Positions 1-7,705 of a DNA stretch of 64,000 bases are shown here, piece after piece (position 1 is the stretch's first letter; each line of letters starts with the position of its first letter). The notes beneath the pieces were generated by a model. That model saw only the letters and a program-made list of their open reading frames with translations. It was not told the DNA's origin and searched no databases. Source of the stretch: Blastococcus sp. TF02-8. GTDB lineage: Bacteria; Actinomycetota; Actinomycetes; Mycobacteriales; Geodermatophilaceae. Location of the stretch: NCBI RefSeq assembly GCF_003319175.1, contig NZ_QOHK01000001.1, positions 682,001-746,000 on the forward strand, in the 5' to 3' direction. Position numbers and translations under genes: made by a program.

Positions 1-312
1 GGCGTGATCCTCGGGCCCTACGCCGAGAAGGAGCTGCGGCGGGCACTGCAGCTGAGCAACGGCGACGTCGGCGGTCTCTTCGAGCCCATCTCGATCGTGG
101 TCTACGTGATCGTGGGCCTGATCCTGCTGTGGCCGCTGGTCCGCCGGTTCATGCCCCGCAAGGTCGTGCCCGGGGTCCTCGAGGAGGCGACGCACGAGAT
201 CGAGGAGGCGCACTCCCCCCACGGGCTCACCGACTCGGTGTCGGTGTCCGGCACGGCTCGGGCCCGGCAGGGCTTCGACGGGGCGCACGACTCCGACAGC
301 AGCGGCCTCTGA
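1..312 (+). CDS. TctA-type tripartite tricarboxylate transporter permease, C-terminal end (partial)
   Basis: Only the last 103 codons are in the window; the frame is open to its left edge. The visible part starts GVILGPYAEKELRRALQLS, which matches the segment before the last membrane helix of TctA, the large permease subunit of TctABC solute uptake systems. It is followed by a hydrophobic helix (IVVYVIVGLILLWPLV) and a hydrophilic 45-residue tail that is longer than usual for the family. The substrate (tricarboxylate or other organic acid) cannot be judged. A strong hairpin follows the stop codon. The family assignment rests on a short region. Confidence 0.75.
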   Translation, partial: GVILGPYAEKELRRALQLSNGDVGGLFEPISIVVYVIVGLILLWPLVRRFMPRKVVPGVLEEATHEIEEAHSPHGLTDSVSVSGTARARQGFDGAHDSDSSGL

Positions 313-330
313 CCGCACCCCGCACGACCG

Positions 331-379
331 GGCCCCGCGCTCCCGCTCCGCCTCCACAGGCGGACCGGGACGCGGGGCC
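331..379. terminator. bidirectional hairpin between convergent genes
   Basis: A stem of about 22 bp (left arm 331-353, right arm 358-379, loop CCAC) with one bulge and one mismatch lies between the stop of the transporter gene and the stop of the convergent dehydrogenase. It has no U-tract, as is usual in high-GC actinobacteria. Confidence 0.7.
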
Positions 380-403
380 TCGTCGTGGCGACCGGGCGCC
401 GGG

Positions 404-1273
404 TCAGATGCTGCGCCAGCGACCCTCGGTGGCGTTCCCCTCCGGCTTGGACTCGAAGACGTTGCCCTCGGTCGGCGGGACCTCGTCGTTCGCGATCGCC
501 AGCCGCTGGAGCAGCGGCCCGACCAGCAGGTCGTAGACGCCGGGCAGCAGCCGGAAACCGGCGGTGATCAGCGGGTTCAGGAAGCCCGCCTGCACCACCC
601 GGCGGGGGCTGTCCAGGGTGGACAGCACCCGCGCGGCGACCCGCTGCGGCGAGTAGACCGGCGGTGGCGGCCGGCCGGTGCTGCCGGCCCACGACGCGCC
701 CTGCATGTAGATCGGGGTGTCCACTCCCCCGGGCTGCACGATGGAGACCGAGATCCCGGGGACGTCGCGGGTCTCCTGCTGCAGCACCCGCGCCAGGCCC
801 AGCTGGCCCCACTTCGCGGTCACGTAGCTGCCCATCAGCGGAGTGGCCACGTTGCCCAGCAGCGAGTTGACGATGACCAGGTGGCCGGCTCCCTGGCGGC
901 GGAAGAGCGGCAGCACGTGCCGGGCGAGGTTCGCGGTGCCGTGGACGGCGGTGTCGACGACCCGCTCGTACACCTCCTTCGGCACCTCCTCCACCGTGCC
1001 GTAGGCCATGACCTGCGCGGCGTGCACCACCGTGTCGAGCCGGCCGAACCGCTCAGCGGTCGAGCGCACCACGGCGGCGATCGCCTCGTCGTCGAGCACG
1101 TCGGCCGGGCAGACGACGGCGTCGGCGGCTCCGGCCGCGCGGACCTCGGCGGCGGCCTCCTCCAGCGACTCGCGACCACGCGCCACGAGCACCACGCGGG
1201 CGCCCCGTTCGCCGAGCTGGACGGCGGTGGCCCGGCCGATGCCGCTGGAGGCGCCGGTCACCAGCGCCGTCAT
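404..1273 (-). CDS. short-chain dehydrogenase/reductase (SDR) family oxidoreductase
   Basis: A 289-residue classical SDR with a Rossmann fold. The cofactor loop TGASSGIG is at residues 6-13. The catalytic triad is Ser137 (VIVNS), Tyr150 and Lys154 (SYVTAK). The usual NNAG motif reads HAAQ. The protein therefore reduces or oxidises a carbonyl/hydroxyl substrate with NAD(P)H, but the substrate is unknown. The ATG at 1273 was chosen because it begins directly before the Rossmann strand; an upstream extension would add unrelated residues. It converges on the TctA gene and is followed downstream by a hairpin. Confidence 0.9.
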   Translation of the reverse strand: MTALVTGASSGIGRATAVQLGERGARVVLVARGRESLEEAAAEVRAAGAADAVVCPADVLDDEAIAAVVRSTAERFGRLDTVVHAAQVMAYGTVEEVPKEVYERVVDTAVHGTANLARHVLPLFRRQGAGHLVIVNSLLGNVATPLMGSYVTAKWGQLGLARVLQQETRDVPGISVSIVQPGGVDTPIYMQGASWAGSTGRPPPPVYSPQRVAARVLSTLDSPRRVVQAGFLNPLITAGFRLLPGVYDLLVGPLLQRLAIANDEVPPTEGNVFESKPEGNATEGRWRSI

Positions 1274-1359
1274 GGGTCCGGGTCCCTCGGGTAGCGGCAC
1301 GGGCTCTCCTCGCCAGTGGGTGCGGGCGGCTCCTCGAGCCACCCGGTGTCGGCGGTGGG

Positions 1360-1773
1360 CTACCCGGTGCCGCCCGGTCCCATGCCGCCCACCTCGTCGA
1401 GCCGGTCGCGCAACCAGCGGGGGCCCGCGGTGGGCGTCGCCGCGGGCAGCCGTGCCCGCAGTCCGCGGTCGGCCGTCACGACCACGACCGCGTCCCCGGC
1501 CATCTCCGCGACGACGCAGACCAGCGCGTCGTCCCCGCTGCCGGACGCGCGCACCACCCGGACGCCGTGGGGTGCGGGGACGTCGCGGGCGGCACCCTCG
1601 ACGACGGCGACGACCGCCTCGACGTGCACCGGCCGTCCGTCCGGACCGGACAGCTCCCCCGGGATCGAGGCCAGTTCACCGAGCAACCGGGTGGCGGCCC
1701 CGGCGCGGTCGCGCCACCAGCCGTCCGGCCGCGAGCCGACGACGTTGGCGACGTCGACCACCAGCACCGTCAC
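1360..1773 (-). CDS. small NYN/PIN-like domain protein, hypothetical
   Basis: A 137-residue protein beginning VTVLVVDVANVVGSRPDGWW. The early Asp-Ala-Asn after a hydrophobic strand, the central SGSGDDALV and the later VVVVTADRGLRARL look like the acidic positions of NYN/PIN-type ribonuclease folds. The resemblance is by motif only. The GTG start is supported by a perfect AGGAGG four bases upstream; a longer frame would add a low-complexity leader. It lies upstream of the SDR gene on the same strand, so the two may be cotranscribed. Activity is unproven. Confidence 0.7.
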   Translation of the reverse strand: MTVLVVDVANVVGSRPDGWWRDRAGAATRLLGELASIPGELSGPDGRPVHVEAVVAVVEGAARDVPAPHGVRVVRASGSGDDALVCVVAEMAGDAVVVVTADRGLRARLPAATPTAGPRWLRDRLDEVGGMGPGGTG

Positions 1774-1894
1774 GGGTCCTCCTGCCGTGGGTGGGGCCCG
1801 ACCGCCCGTTTCCCCGTCGGACCGCTCGGGCATGGAACCTGATCACCGCCCGGGGGAATCTGTCGGCGGCTCCGTTCGGACGAAGGGAACCACC

Positions 1895-2527
1895 ATGGCC
1901 GGGAACGAGCACACCAGGCACGACCACGACGCGACGGTCACGACCGAGGGCGCCTCGGTCACCCGGGGCGCCGCGCGCGACGCGGTGAGCGCCCAGCACG
2001 CCCGTTTCGGCGGCATCAAGTGGGGCGCCGCCTTCTTCGGCTGGCTGTCGGCGAACGGGCTGGCGGTCATCCTCATCGCCCTGCTCTCGGCGGCCGGCGT
2101 CGCGCTCGGGCTCTCCCAGGGCCTGGACTCCGCGGACGAGGCGGCCGACGAGGTCACCACCGGGATCGGCATCGGCGGGGGCATCGCCGTCCTGGTGATC
2201 CTCTTCCTGGCCTACCTGGCCGGCGGCTACGTGGCCGGGCGCATGGCCCGCTTCGACGGCGTCCGGCAGGGCATCGCGGTGTGGGTGATCGGCCTGCTGG
2301 TCGTGCTGGCGCTCGCCGCGGCCGGCGCGATCCTCGGGTCGCAGTACAACGTGCTGCAGCAGCTCAACCTGCCGCGGATCCCGGTCGACGAGGGCACCGC
2401 CACCACCGCGGGCATCGTCACGCTGGTCGCGATCCTGCTCGTCACCCTGCTCGGCGCGATCCTCGGCGGCAAGCTGGGCGAGCGCTACCACCGCAAGGTC
2501 GACCGCGCGGGCTTCGACGTCGTCTGA
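1895..2527 (+). CDS. small four-helix membrane protein, hypothetical
   Basis: A 210-residue protein with a hydrophilic N-terminal 40 residues rich in His, Asp and Thr, followed by four strongly hydrophobic segments (about residues 48-72, 88-110, 122-145 and 172-195) and a charged C-terminus (GERYHRKVD). Such proteins are common in actinobacteria near general stress genes, and no catalytic motif is visible. The ATG at 1895 lies after a GAAGGGAA-like ribosome site. It is transcribed divergently from the NYN-like gene. Confidence 0.75.
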   Translation: MAGNEHTRHDHDATVTTEGASVTRGAARDAVSAQHARFGGIKWGAAFFGWLSANGLAVILIALLSAAGVALGLSQGLDSADEAADEVTTGIGIGGGIAVLVILFLAYLAGGYVAGRMARFDGVRQGIAVWVIGLLVVLALAAAGAILGSQYNVLQQLNLPRIPVDEGTATTAGIVTLVAILLVTLLGAILGGKLGERYHRKVDRAGFDVV

Positions 2528-2556
2528 TCCGGCGTCCGGCTCCTAGGCTGCGGGGC

Positions 2557-2826
2557 ATGTGCCGCAACATCCGCCCCCTGGCGAACTTCGAGCCGCCCGC
2601 CGCCAGCGAGGAGATCCAGGCCGCCGCGCTGCAGTACGTCCGCAAGATCAGCGGAACGGTCAAGCCGTCCCGGGCGAACGCCGAGGCGTTCGACCGGGCG
2701 GTGGCCGAGGTGGCCGCCGCGTCGGCCCGGTTGCTCGAGGCCCTGGTGACCACCGCCCCGCCCAAGGACCGCGAGGTGGAGGCCGCCAAGGCCCGGGCCC
2801 GGGCCGCCGCGCGCTACGGCAGCTGA
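2557..2826 (+). CDS. DUF2277 family protein
   Basis: An 89-residue protein starting MCRNIRPLANFEPPA, with the ALQYVRKISGTVKPS block and a helical C-terminus. It matches the conserved DUF2277 family throughout and is of normal length. The family is small, cytoplasmic and widespread in actinobacteria and proteobacteria, with no established function. The gene follows the membrane-protein gene by 29 bp. Confidence 0.92.
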   Translation: MCRNIRPLANFEPPAASEEIQAAALQYVRKISGTVKPSRANAEAFDRAVAEVAAASARLLEALVTTAPPKDREVEAAKARARAAARYGS

Positions 2827-2886
2827 CCCGAGTTCGATTGCACACCACCGGAATGACGGGCACCGGTGGCGGGTAGTGCCGCCAGC

Positions 2887-3396
2887 ATGGCCGCCCCTCA
2901 CACCACCCGCACCGCCGAGTACCGCGTCACCGGGAACCGTGCCGCCGACCGGCCGACCGACGAGCGCCCCGCCGGTGGCTCGACCGTCTGCGCGCACTGC
3001 ACCGACGGCCTCGGCAAGCCGCGCGAGCTGGAGCCCGGCTCGTTCCGCGCCCGGGTGCACGCCAACCCCGGCATCGCGCTGGCCTGGCGGGTCGCGGTCT
3101 TCACCGCCGGCCTGCTGCTGGTCGCGCTCGGGGTCGCGCTCACCGTGCTCCCCGGCCCGCTGACCATCCCTCCGGTCCTCGCCGGCCTGTGGGTCTGGTC
3201 CACGGAGTTCGACTGGGCCCGCCGGTTCTTCTCCTCCTTCAAGCGCAAGGCGGTCGCCGCCTGGCGGCACGCCAAGCAGCACCCGGTGAGCTCGATCGCG
3301 GTGACCGTGGGCGGCCTGGCCGCGGCGGGGATCGCGTTCTGGGCGGTCGGCCACTTCGGGCTGGTCGACAAGGCGACGTCCGCGCTGGGACTCTGA
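2887..3396 (+). CDS. PGPGW-motif transmembrane protein (TIGR02611-like)
   Basis: A 169-residue protein with a hydrophilic N-terminal 60 residues containing a CAHC pair, then two hydrophobic helices separated by the LPGPLTIPPVLAGLWVWS block that characterises putative transmembrane PGPGW proteins. A second hydrophobic pair (SSIAVTVGGLAAAGIAFWAV) is near the C-terminus. The function of the family is unknown. The ATG at 2887 was preferred, but a GTG at 2866 in the same frame is possible because neither has a clear ribosome site. Confidence 0.8.
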   Translation: MAAPHTTRTAEYRVTGNRAADRPTDERPAGGSTVCAHCTDGLGKPRELEPGSFRARVHANPGIALAWRVAVFTAGLLLVALGVALTVLPGPLTIPPVLAGLWVWSTEFDWARRFFSSFKRKAVAAWRHAKQHPVSSIAVTVGGLAAAGIAFWAVGHFGLVDKATSALGL

Positions 3397-3433
3397 GCGA
3401 CCGGTCCGACGGCCGTGGGCTAGAAAGTCCTGC

Positions 3434-3880
3434 GTGACCGATCCCGGACCGAAGCTGCGCCGCGCCGCGTTCGCCGACCTCACGCCGTTCGAGGTGTACC
3501 GGCTGTGCCGGCTCCGGGTCGACGTCTTCGTCGTCGAGCAGGAGTGCGCCTACCCGGAGCTCGACGGCCGGGACGTCGAACCGGCCACAGAGCACCTCTG
3601 GTTCGAGGACGACGCCGAGGTGCTGGCCACGATCCGGGTGCTCGACGACGGTTCCACCCGCGCGATCGGCCGGGTGGCGACCGCAGCGACCGCACGCGGG
3701 CGAGGGCTGGCCGCACGGCTCATCGAGACGGCCCTGGAGAGCTACGGAGGCGGCACGCTCACGCTCGGAGCGCAGGCCCACCTGGAGGGCTGGTACGAGC
3801 GGTTCGGCTTCCGCCGCAGCGGACCTGGCTACGACGAGGACGGCATCCCGCACGTGCCGATGCGCCGGGAGCCGGCGTGA
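3434..3880 (+). CDS. ElaA-type GNAT N-acetyltransferase
   Basis: A 148-residue GNAT protein. The N-terminal block (YRLCRLRVDVFVVEQECAYP) is the hallmark of the ElaA subgroup. The acetyl-CoA pyrophosphate loop appears as the Arg/Gly-rich ATAARGRGLAARLIE-like segment, and the C-terminal WYERFGFRRSGPGYDEDGIP block is typical. It transfers an acetyl group from acetyl-CoA to an unknown amine. The stop codon overlaps the next start (GTGA), implying translational coupling to the 109-residue protein downstream. Confidence 0.9.
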   Translation: MTDPGPKLRRAAFADLTPFEVYRLCRLRVDVFVVEQECAYPELDGRDVEPATEHLWFEDDAEVLATIRVLDDGSTRAIGRVATAATARGRGLAARLIETALESYGGGTLTLGAQAHLEGWYERFGFRRSGPGYDEDGIPHVPMRREPA

Positions 3881-4206
3881 CCTCCGACGACGCGTCGACG
3901 CTGCGCACCGCGGCCGACCGGCTGGAGCGGCTCGCCGCCCGGACGACGGTCGGTGACTGGCGGGTGGGCGGCCTGTTGGCCAGCCGGCCCGAGGTGGTGG
4001 CGCACGCCCCCGACGGCGGCACCGAGCACGTGGCGGAGGCCCGCGCCGCGACGGCCGCGTGGATCACCGCGCTCTCCCCCGCGGTGGCCGGCCCGCTGGT
4101 CTCCTGGCTGCGCGCGACCGCCGACTCCGGCCGGCCGGACCGCTCGGCCCTCGCCCTCGCCCGGGTGCTGCTCGGACGGCTCCCGCACGCACCGGAGGGC
4201 CCCTGA
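3877..4206 (+). CDS. hypothetical protein coupled to the ElaA-type acetyltransferase
   Basis: A 109-residue, mostly helical acidic protein (VTSDDASTLRTAADRLERL at its start, with a central AEARAATAAWITALSP). Its GTG start overlaps the acetyltransferase stop by three bases. Short proteins of this style occur repeatedly in actinobacteria, often in or near phage-like segments, but I cannot name a family with certainty. No membrane segment or catalytic motif is visible. A bidirectional hairpin follows the stop. Confidence 0.7.
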   Translation: MTSDDASTLRTAADRLERLAARTTVGDWRVGGLLASRPEVVAHAPDGGTEHVAEARAATAAWITALSPAVAGPLVSWLRATADSGRPDRSALALARVLLGRLPHAPEGP

Positions 4207-4211
4207 GACGA

Positions 4212-4245
4212 CGAGTGCCCCGCCGGCGGACCGACGGGGCACTCG
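4212..4245. terminator. bidirectional hairpin between convergent genes
   Basis: An 11-bp perfect stem (4212-4222 with 4235-4245) and 12-nt loop lie between the stop of the 109-residue protein gene and the stop of the convergent LppU-like gene. Confidence 0.7.
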
Positions 4246-4261
4246 CGGGACCACGGTCGGG

Positions 4262-4783
4262 TCAGGGCAGCGTCTCGACGCAGTAGATCTTGCCGGGCTC
4301 GGAGGTGGAGTCGTCCTCGGCGCCCTCCCACAGGAAGGAGTCGGCGGTCTCGAAGTCGAGGCAGGTCTCCTCGCTCTGCTGCGCATCGTCGAAGGACATC
4401 TCCTCGTCCTCGATGCCGACGACCTTCGCCTCGGCATCGTCGGAGTCGCAGTCGACCTCCTCGATCTCGGTGCCACCGGTGACGCAGTCGTCGACCTTGA
4501 TCCCGGTGAGGCCGAACCAGTCGCTGTTGTTGCCGGCGAAGAGCACGCCGGCAATCGCGACCGCGCCGACGGCCGGGAGGATCTTCTTCGCCGCGGAGGG
4601 CTTCTTGGCCGGCTCGCCGGCGGGGGTGGCACCGCCGGGCGGGGTCCAGGCGCCGGCCGGCTGGCCCGGCTGCTGACCGAGCGGCTGGTACGGCTGGCCG
4701 GGCTGGCCCTGCTCGAAGGGCTGTCCGGGCTGACCCGGCTGCTGGCCGAACTGGTTCTCCGGTCCGGATCCGGGGTGGCTCAT
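4262..4783 (-). CDS. LppU-like membrane-anchored protein with Pro/Gly/Gln-rich N-terminus
   Basis: A 173-residue protein. Residues 1-60 are a disordered stretch of Pro, Gly and Gln with several QPGQPGQP-like units. One membrane helix follows (around KKILPAVGAVAIAGVLFAG), then an acidic extracytoplasmic domain with cysteines in DDCVTGG, VDCDSDD, ETCLDF and IYCVE, which probably form two disulfides. The pattern resembles the LppU/SCO3897 group of actinobacterial envelope proteins, whose role is unknown. The ATG is backed by an AGGAG ribosome site. Assignment to the group is by pattern only. Confidence 0.75.
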   Translation of the reverse strand: MSHPGSGPENQFGQQPGQPGQPFEQGQPGQPYQPLGQQPGQPAGAWTPPGGATPAGEPAKKPSAAKKILPAVGAVAIAGVLFAGNNSDWFGLTGIKVDDCVTGGTEIEEVDCDSDDAEAKVVGIEDEEMSFDDAQQSEETCLDFETADSFLWEGAEDDSTSEPGKIYCVETLP

Positions 4784-4974
4784 GAGGGCTCCTGAGAGAT
4801 CGCTGGGAGTCGTGCGTTCCCCCGGATCCTGTCTCATGCGGTGCCGCTTCGGGGACGGTTCCACAGAAGAACTGCGTCGGGGACATAACGAACGGCTCCG
4901 CTGGCACCACCGGTCACACCGGCATCCGCGCAGCTCACGCGTGCGTCCCGGCTCGCCGGGGTAGCGGGGATCGC

Positions 4975-5358
4975 ATGGCTGACGACGTGGTGACGGGCGG
5001 GTTCGCGGAGCGGCTGGGGGCGCGACCGGAGGCGGCCGACGACGGTTCCGCCCGGCTGACCTTCGAGGCCACCGAGGAGCACCTCAACCCGGCGGGCACG
5101 CTGCACGGCGGCGTCCTCGCCACGCTGGTCGACACCGCGATGGGTCTCGCCGTGCGCACCACCACCGACGACGGCGAGGTGCCCGCCACCAGCCAGCTCA
5201 CCGTGACCTACCTGCGCCCCGGCCGACCGGGGACGGTGGAGGTGACGGCGCGGCTGCGCACCCGCGGGGAGCACCTCACCGTGTGCGAGGCCGATGTCGA
5301 GCAGGAGGGGAAGTCGCTGGTGCACGCGGTCGCCACGTTCGCCCTGCTGCAGCACTGA
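4975..5358 (+). CDS. PaaI-type hotdog-fold acyl-CoA thioesterase
   Basis: A 127-residue single hotdog domain. The NPAGTLHGGVLATLVDTAMG segment carries the HGG turn and the acidic residue of the central helix that activate the thioester-hydrolysing water in the PaaI/4HBT group. Length is normal. It hydrolyses acyl-CoA or phenylacetyl-CoA-like thioesters; the specific substrate is not predictable. It is transcribed divergently from the LppU-like gene across about 190 bp that must hold both promoters. Confidence 0.88.
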   Translation: MADDVVTGGFAERLGARPEAADDGSARLTFEATEEHLNPAGTLHGGVLATLVDTAMGLAVRTTTDDGEVPATSQLTVTYLRPGRPGTVEVTARLRTRGEHLTVCEADVEQEGKSLVHAVATFALLQH

Positions 5359-5381
5359 TCGCGGCGGAGGACCATCGGTCC

Positions 5382-5663
5382 ATGACCACCGCTACGTGGA
5401 ACGGCACCGTGATCGCCGAGTCCGACGACATCGTGACCGTGGAGGGCAACGCCTACTTCCCGCGCGCTTCGGTGCGGGAGGACGTCCTGCGCCCGTCGGG
5501 GACCCACACCGTCTGCCCCTGGAAGGGCACCGCCTCCTACCTCAGCCTGGAGGTCGACGGGCAGGTCAACACCGACGCCGCCTGGTTCTACCCGGAGCCG
5601 AAGGACGCCGCGAAGGAGATCACCGACCGGGTGGCCTTCTGGAAGGGCGTCGAGGTCCGCTGA
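5382..5663 (+). CDS. DUF427 domain protein
   Basis: A 93-residue protein consisting of one DUF427 domain. It has the characteristic TVEGNAYFPRASV, HTVCPWKGTASYLSLEVDG and AAWFYPEPKDAAKEI blocks. The family is a small beta-rich fold found across actinobacteria and fungi, with no firm biochemical role. The ATG at 5382 is 23 bp past the thioesterase stop, so the two genes probably share a transcript. Confidence 0.9.
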   Translation: MTTATWNGTVIAESDDIVTVEGNAYFPRASVREDVLRPSGTHTVCPWKGTASYLSLEVDGQVNTDAAWFYPEPKDAAKEITDRVAFWKGVEVR

Positions 5664-5673
5664 GCCGGGTCGC

Positions 5674-6084
5674 TCAGCGGCCCGGGCGGGTCCCGGCGAG
5701 CTCGCGTGCGGTGGCGGCGGCCTCGGCGTCGAGCTGGCGGCCGACCGACTCGGTGTAGGAGTCCCAGGCCTGCTGCGGGGTGACGCCGAGGGCGGCGGCG
5801 ATCTCGTCCCACCCGGCGCCGCCGCGCAGCGCAGCGCGGATGCCGACGAGCTGGCTGTCGTGCGCCTTGCGGGCGATCACCTCGCCGAGCGCGAGCAGCT
5901 CCAGCGACTCGTGGACGTCGAGCTGCGTCTGGTCGTGCAGGAGCGCGGTCCAGGAGTCGGCGTCGTCGTCCCGGACGGTGTTCAGCGCGGTGTCGCCGTT
6001 GTCGCGGCGGCTGAGGAAGTCCAGGCGGGTGGCGGCCGTCGTCAGCGAGAACTCCGCCTCGAGGGCCTCGGGTGTGATGCTCAT
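5674..6084 (-). CDS. hypothetical protein with helix-turn-helix-like segment
   Basis: A 136-residue acidic, helical protein. The segment GAGWDEIAAALGVTPQQAWD (around residues 88-107) has the spacing of a helix-turn-helix recognition unit, as in small sigma-factor-like or resolvase-like binders. The rest gives no family. It converges on the DUF427 gene with only 10 bp between stops. The protein may be a small DNA-binding regulator, but this is inference. Confidence 0.7.
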   Translation of the reverse strand: MSITPEALEAEFSLTTAATRLDFLSRRDNGDTALNTVRDDDADSWTALLHDQTQLDVHESLELLALGEVIARKAHDSQLVGIRAALRGGAGWDEIAAALGVTPQQAWDSYTESVGRQLDAEAAATARELAGTRPGR

Positions 6085-6146
6085 GCCTGGGGCTTCCCCG
6101 TTCGCCCGGGCGTGGCAAACCCGAGGAGTCCCATCTCGCAGGCACG

Positions 6147-6184
6147 CGGAGGGCCCGCACCCCCTGCGGGGTGCGGGCCCTCCG
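6147..6184. terminator. strong hairpin terminator
   Basis: A perfect 17-bp stem (6147-6163 paired with 6168-6184) closes a four-base loop (CTGC). It sits 17 bp downstream of the stop of the minus-strand ferritin-like gene, for which it is the likely terminator. Confidence 0.85.
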
Positions 6185-6200
6185 TGCGTGGCTGTGGGTG

Positions 6201-7172
6201 TCAGTTGGTGACGCCCACGGCCTCCTTGGCGAGGGCGGCCAGCTGGGTCTGCGCGGCGCTGGCCACGTTCGCGCGGGCCTTGTGGGTCTCCTCGTAGCGG
6301 ATGATCACGTTGATGTCGTGCGGCGTCTTCAGCTGCTTGACGGCCTTCACGGCGTCCTGGACCGACAGCGAGTCGTAGCCCTTGATGGGCAGCTCGTCGG
6401 CGGACACGTCGCCGAGCTCCTCGCGGGCCTCGCGGGCGACCTCGGCGGCGTCCTTGTTGCCCTCGCGCTGAGCGATCCGCTCGGCGCGACGCAGGCCGGC
6501 GGCGCGGCTGACGGTGAGGGTCTCGCGCACCGCACCGGTCAGGGCGGCGGCGCGGTCGGCCACGGCACCGAAGCGCTCGGTGGTCTCCTCACCGGCGTGC
6601 TGCACGGTGTCCACGGCGTTGTTGACCGTGTTGGCGAGGAAGCGGACCGGGGCGTTGACCGCGCGGGCCACGTTGCCGGCGACACGCTGCACCGGGGTCG
6701 GCACGAGGGCGGCGGGGCCACCCAGGGCCTCCTCTGCCAGGACGACGGTCAGCCACTCGACGGTCGCCTTGTGGGCGTCGATCAGCTTCTCGGCCAGGCG
6801 CTGGGTCTTGGTCTCACCCGCGGTCTGCGCGAGAACCTTGACGTAGGTGGCGCGGTCGAGCAGCTGGTGCTCGAGCTGCAGGTCGGTCAGCAGGGCCTCC
6901 TCGAGCGGCGCGGCCTGCTCGAAGGTGGCCTTGAGGACGGCGGAGAGCCGGCCGATGGCGGGGGTGACGACGTCCGGGACGCCACCGAGAGCGCGCAGCT
7001 GCTCGGTGATCTCGAGGGTCCGCGAGGCGGCGTTGTCGGCGTTCTGCGTGAGCTCCCGACGGACGGCGTCGGTGCGAGCCTGCGAGATCCGCGTCCGTGC
7101 GACCTGCTCCTCGGTCTGCGTGAGCAGTACGAGAGCGCGCAGCTGGTTGATGATCTTGGCGTTGTCGGCCAT
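6201..7172 (-). CDS. ferritin-like domain protein with lipid-droplet-type C-terminal domain
   Basis: A 323-residue protein. The N-terminal 160 residues are helical and compatible with a ferritin-like bundle. A hydrophobic/amphipathic segment (LVPTPVQRVAGNVARAVNAP) follows, then a charged coiled region. The C-terminal block ELPIKGYDSLSVQDAVKAVK...VIIRYEETHKAR is the small helical domain seen in actinobacterial lipid-droplet-associated proteins, where it recurs as a GYDxL...YE..H pattern. A role at lipid inclusions or in membrane remodelling is possible. The ATG at 7172 was preferred to a TTG at 7184, which lies closer to the GGAG box. Confidence 0.75.
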   Translation of the reverse strand: MADNAKIINQLRALVLLTQTEEQVARTRISQARTDAVRRELTQNADNAASRTLEITEQLRALGGVPDVVTPAIGRLSAVLKATFEQAAPLEEALLTDLQLEHQLLDRATYVKVLAQTAGETKTQRLAEKLIDAHKATVEWLTVVLAEEALGGPAALVPTPVQRVAGNVARAVNAPVRFLANTVNNAVDTVQHAGEETTERFGAVADRAAALTGAVRETLTVSRAAGLRRAERIAQREGNKDAAEVAREAREELGDVSADELPIKGYDSLSVQDAVKAVKQLKTPHDINVIIRYEETHKARANVASAAQTQLAALAKEAVGVTN

Positions 7173-7298
7173 GACGAAGAACAACTCCAGGGATTGGGGA
7201 TGACCTGACGGTCTCTGTCATGCCCCGGATCCCCGGAGTGCTAACTCCTGCAAGCAGATTGCTAGCAGTGAGCCTGGTCACTCGGTCGAGGGAACGCG

Positions 7299-7333
7299 CG
7301 AGGGCGCCGCTCCACGCGGGAGCGGCGCCCTCG
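7299..7333. terminator. hairpin terminator of the zinc-ribbon gene
   Basis: A 15-bp stem (7299-7313 paired with 7319-7333, loop ACGCG) lies 15 bp downstream of the stop of the minus-strand zinc-ribbon gene. Confidence 0.8.
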
Positions 7334-7348
7334 GGAGAGCTCCGGGGA

Positions 7349-7567
7349 TCAGCCGGCGGGCGTCGACACCCGCGACGGCACGACGGGACGCCGCGGGCGG
7401 ACGTCGAAGCGCAGCACCGGCTGGGTCATGTCCTCGGTGATCTCGTACGACGGGCGCGGCGCGAGCCGGACCCGGCGCGGCGGCAGGGGCGACGGAGGCA
7501 TGAGCTTGCCGCAGCCGATGCAGTAGCGGCCGCGCTGGTGCTCGGCTCCGCAGTGCGCACAGTTCAT
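7349..7567 (-). CDS. small zinc-ribbon protein
   Basis: A 72-residue protein starting MNCAHCGAEHQRGRYCIGCG. The two CxxC pairs within the first 20 residues form a zinc-ribbon knuckle; the rest is a basic, proline-rich tail. There is no other domain. The ATG has a GGGAG ribosome site six bases upstream. Such stand-alone ribbons may bind nucleic acid or protein; the target is unknown. A hairpin terminator follows the gene. Confidence 0.78.
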   Translation of the reverse strand: MNCAHCGAEHQRGRYCIGCGKLMPPSPLPPRRVRLAPRPSYEITEDMTQPVLRFDVRPRRPVVPSRVSTPAG

Positions 7568-7705
7568 GTCGACTCCCTCGGCGCGCCCCGGTGCGGGGCG
7601 GACGACCGGACGATGGCAGCTCCGGCGCATGATCGGCATGCGGTGTGCCCTGGTGTGACGAGCCGTTATCCGACCGTGAGGAACTGGGTGGTTCCGGTTG
7701 AGCGT

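Noticed and set aside
7236-7244. GAGTGCTAA, half of a CIRCE heat-shock operator.
   Set aside because: The partner half TTAGCACTC nine bases upstream is missing and no chaperone gene is near.
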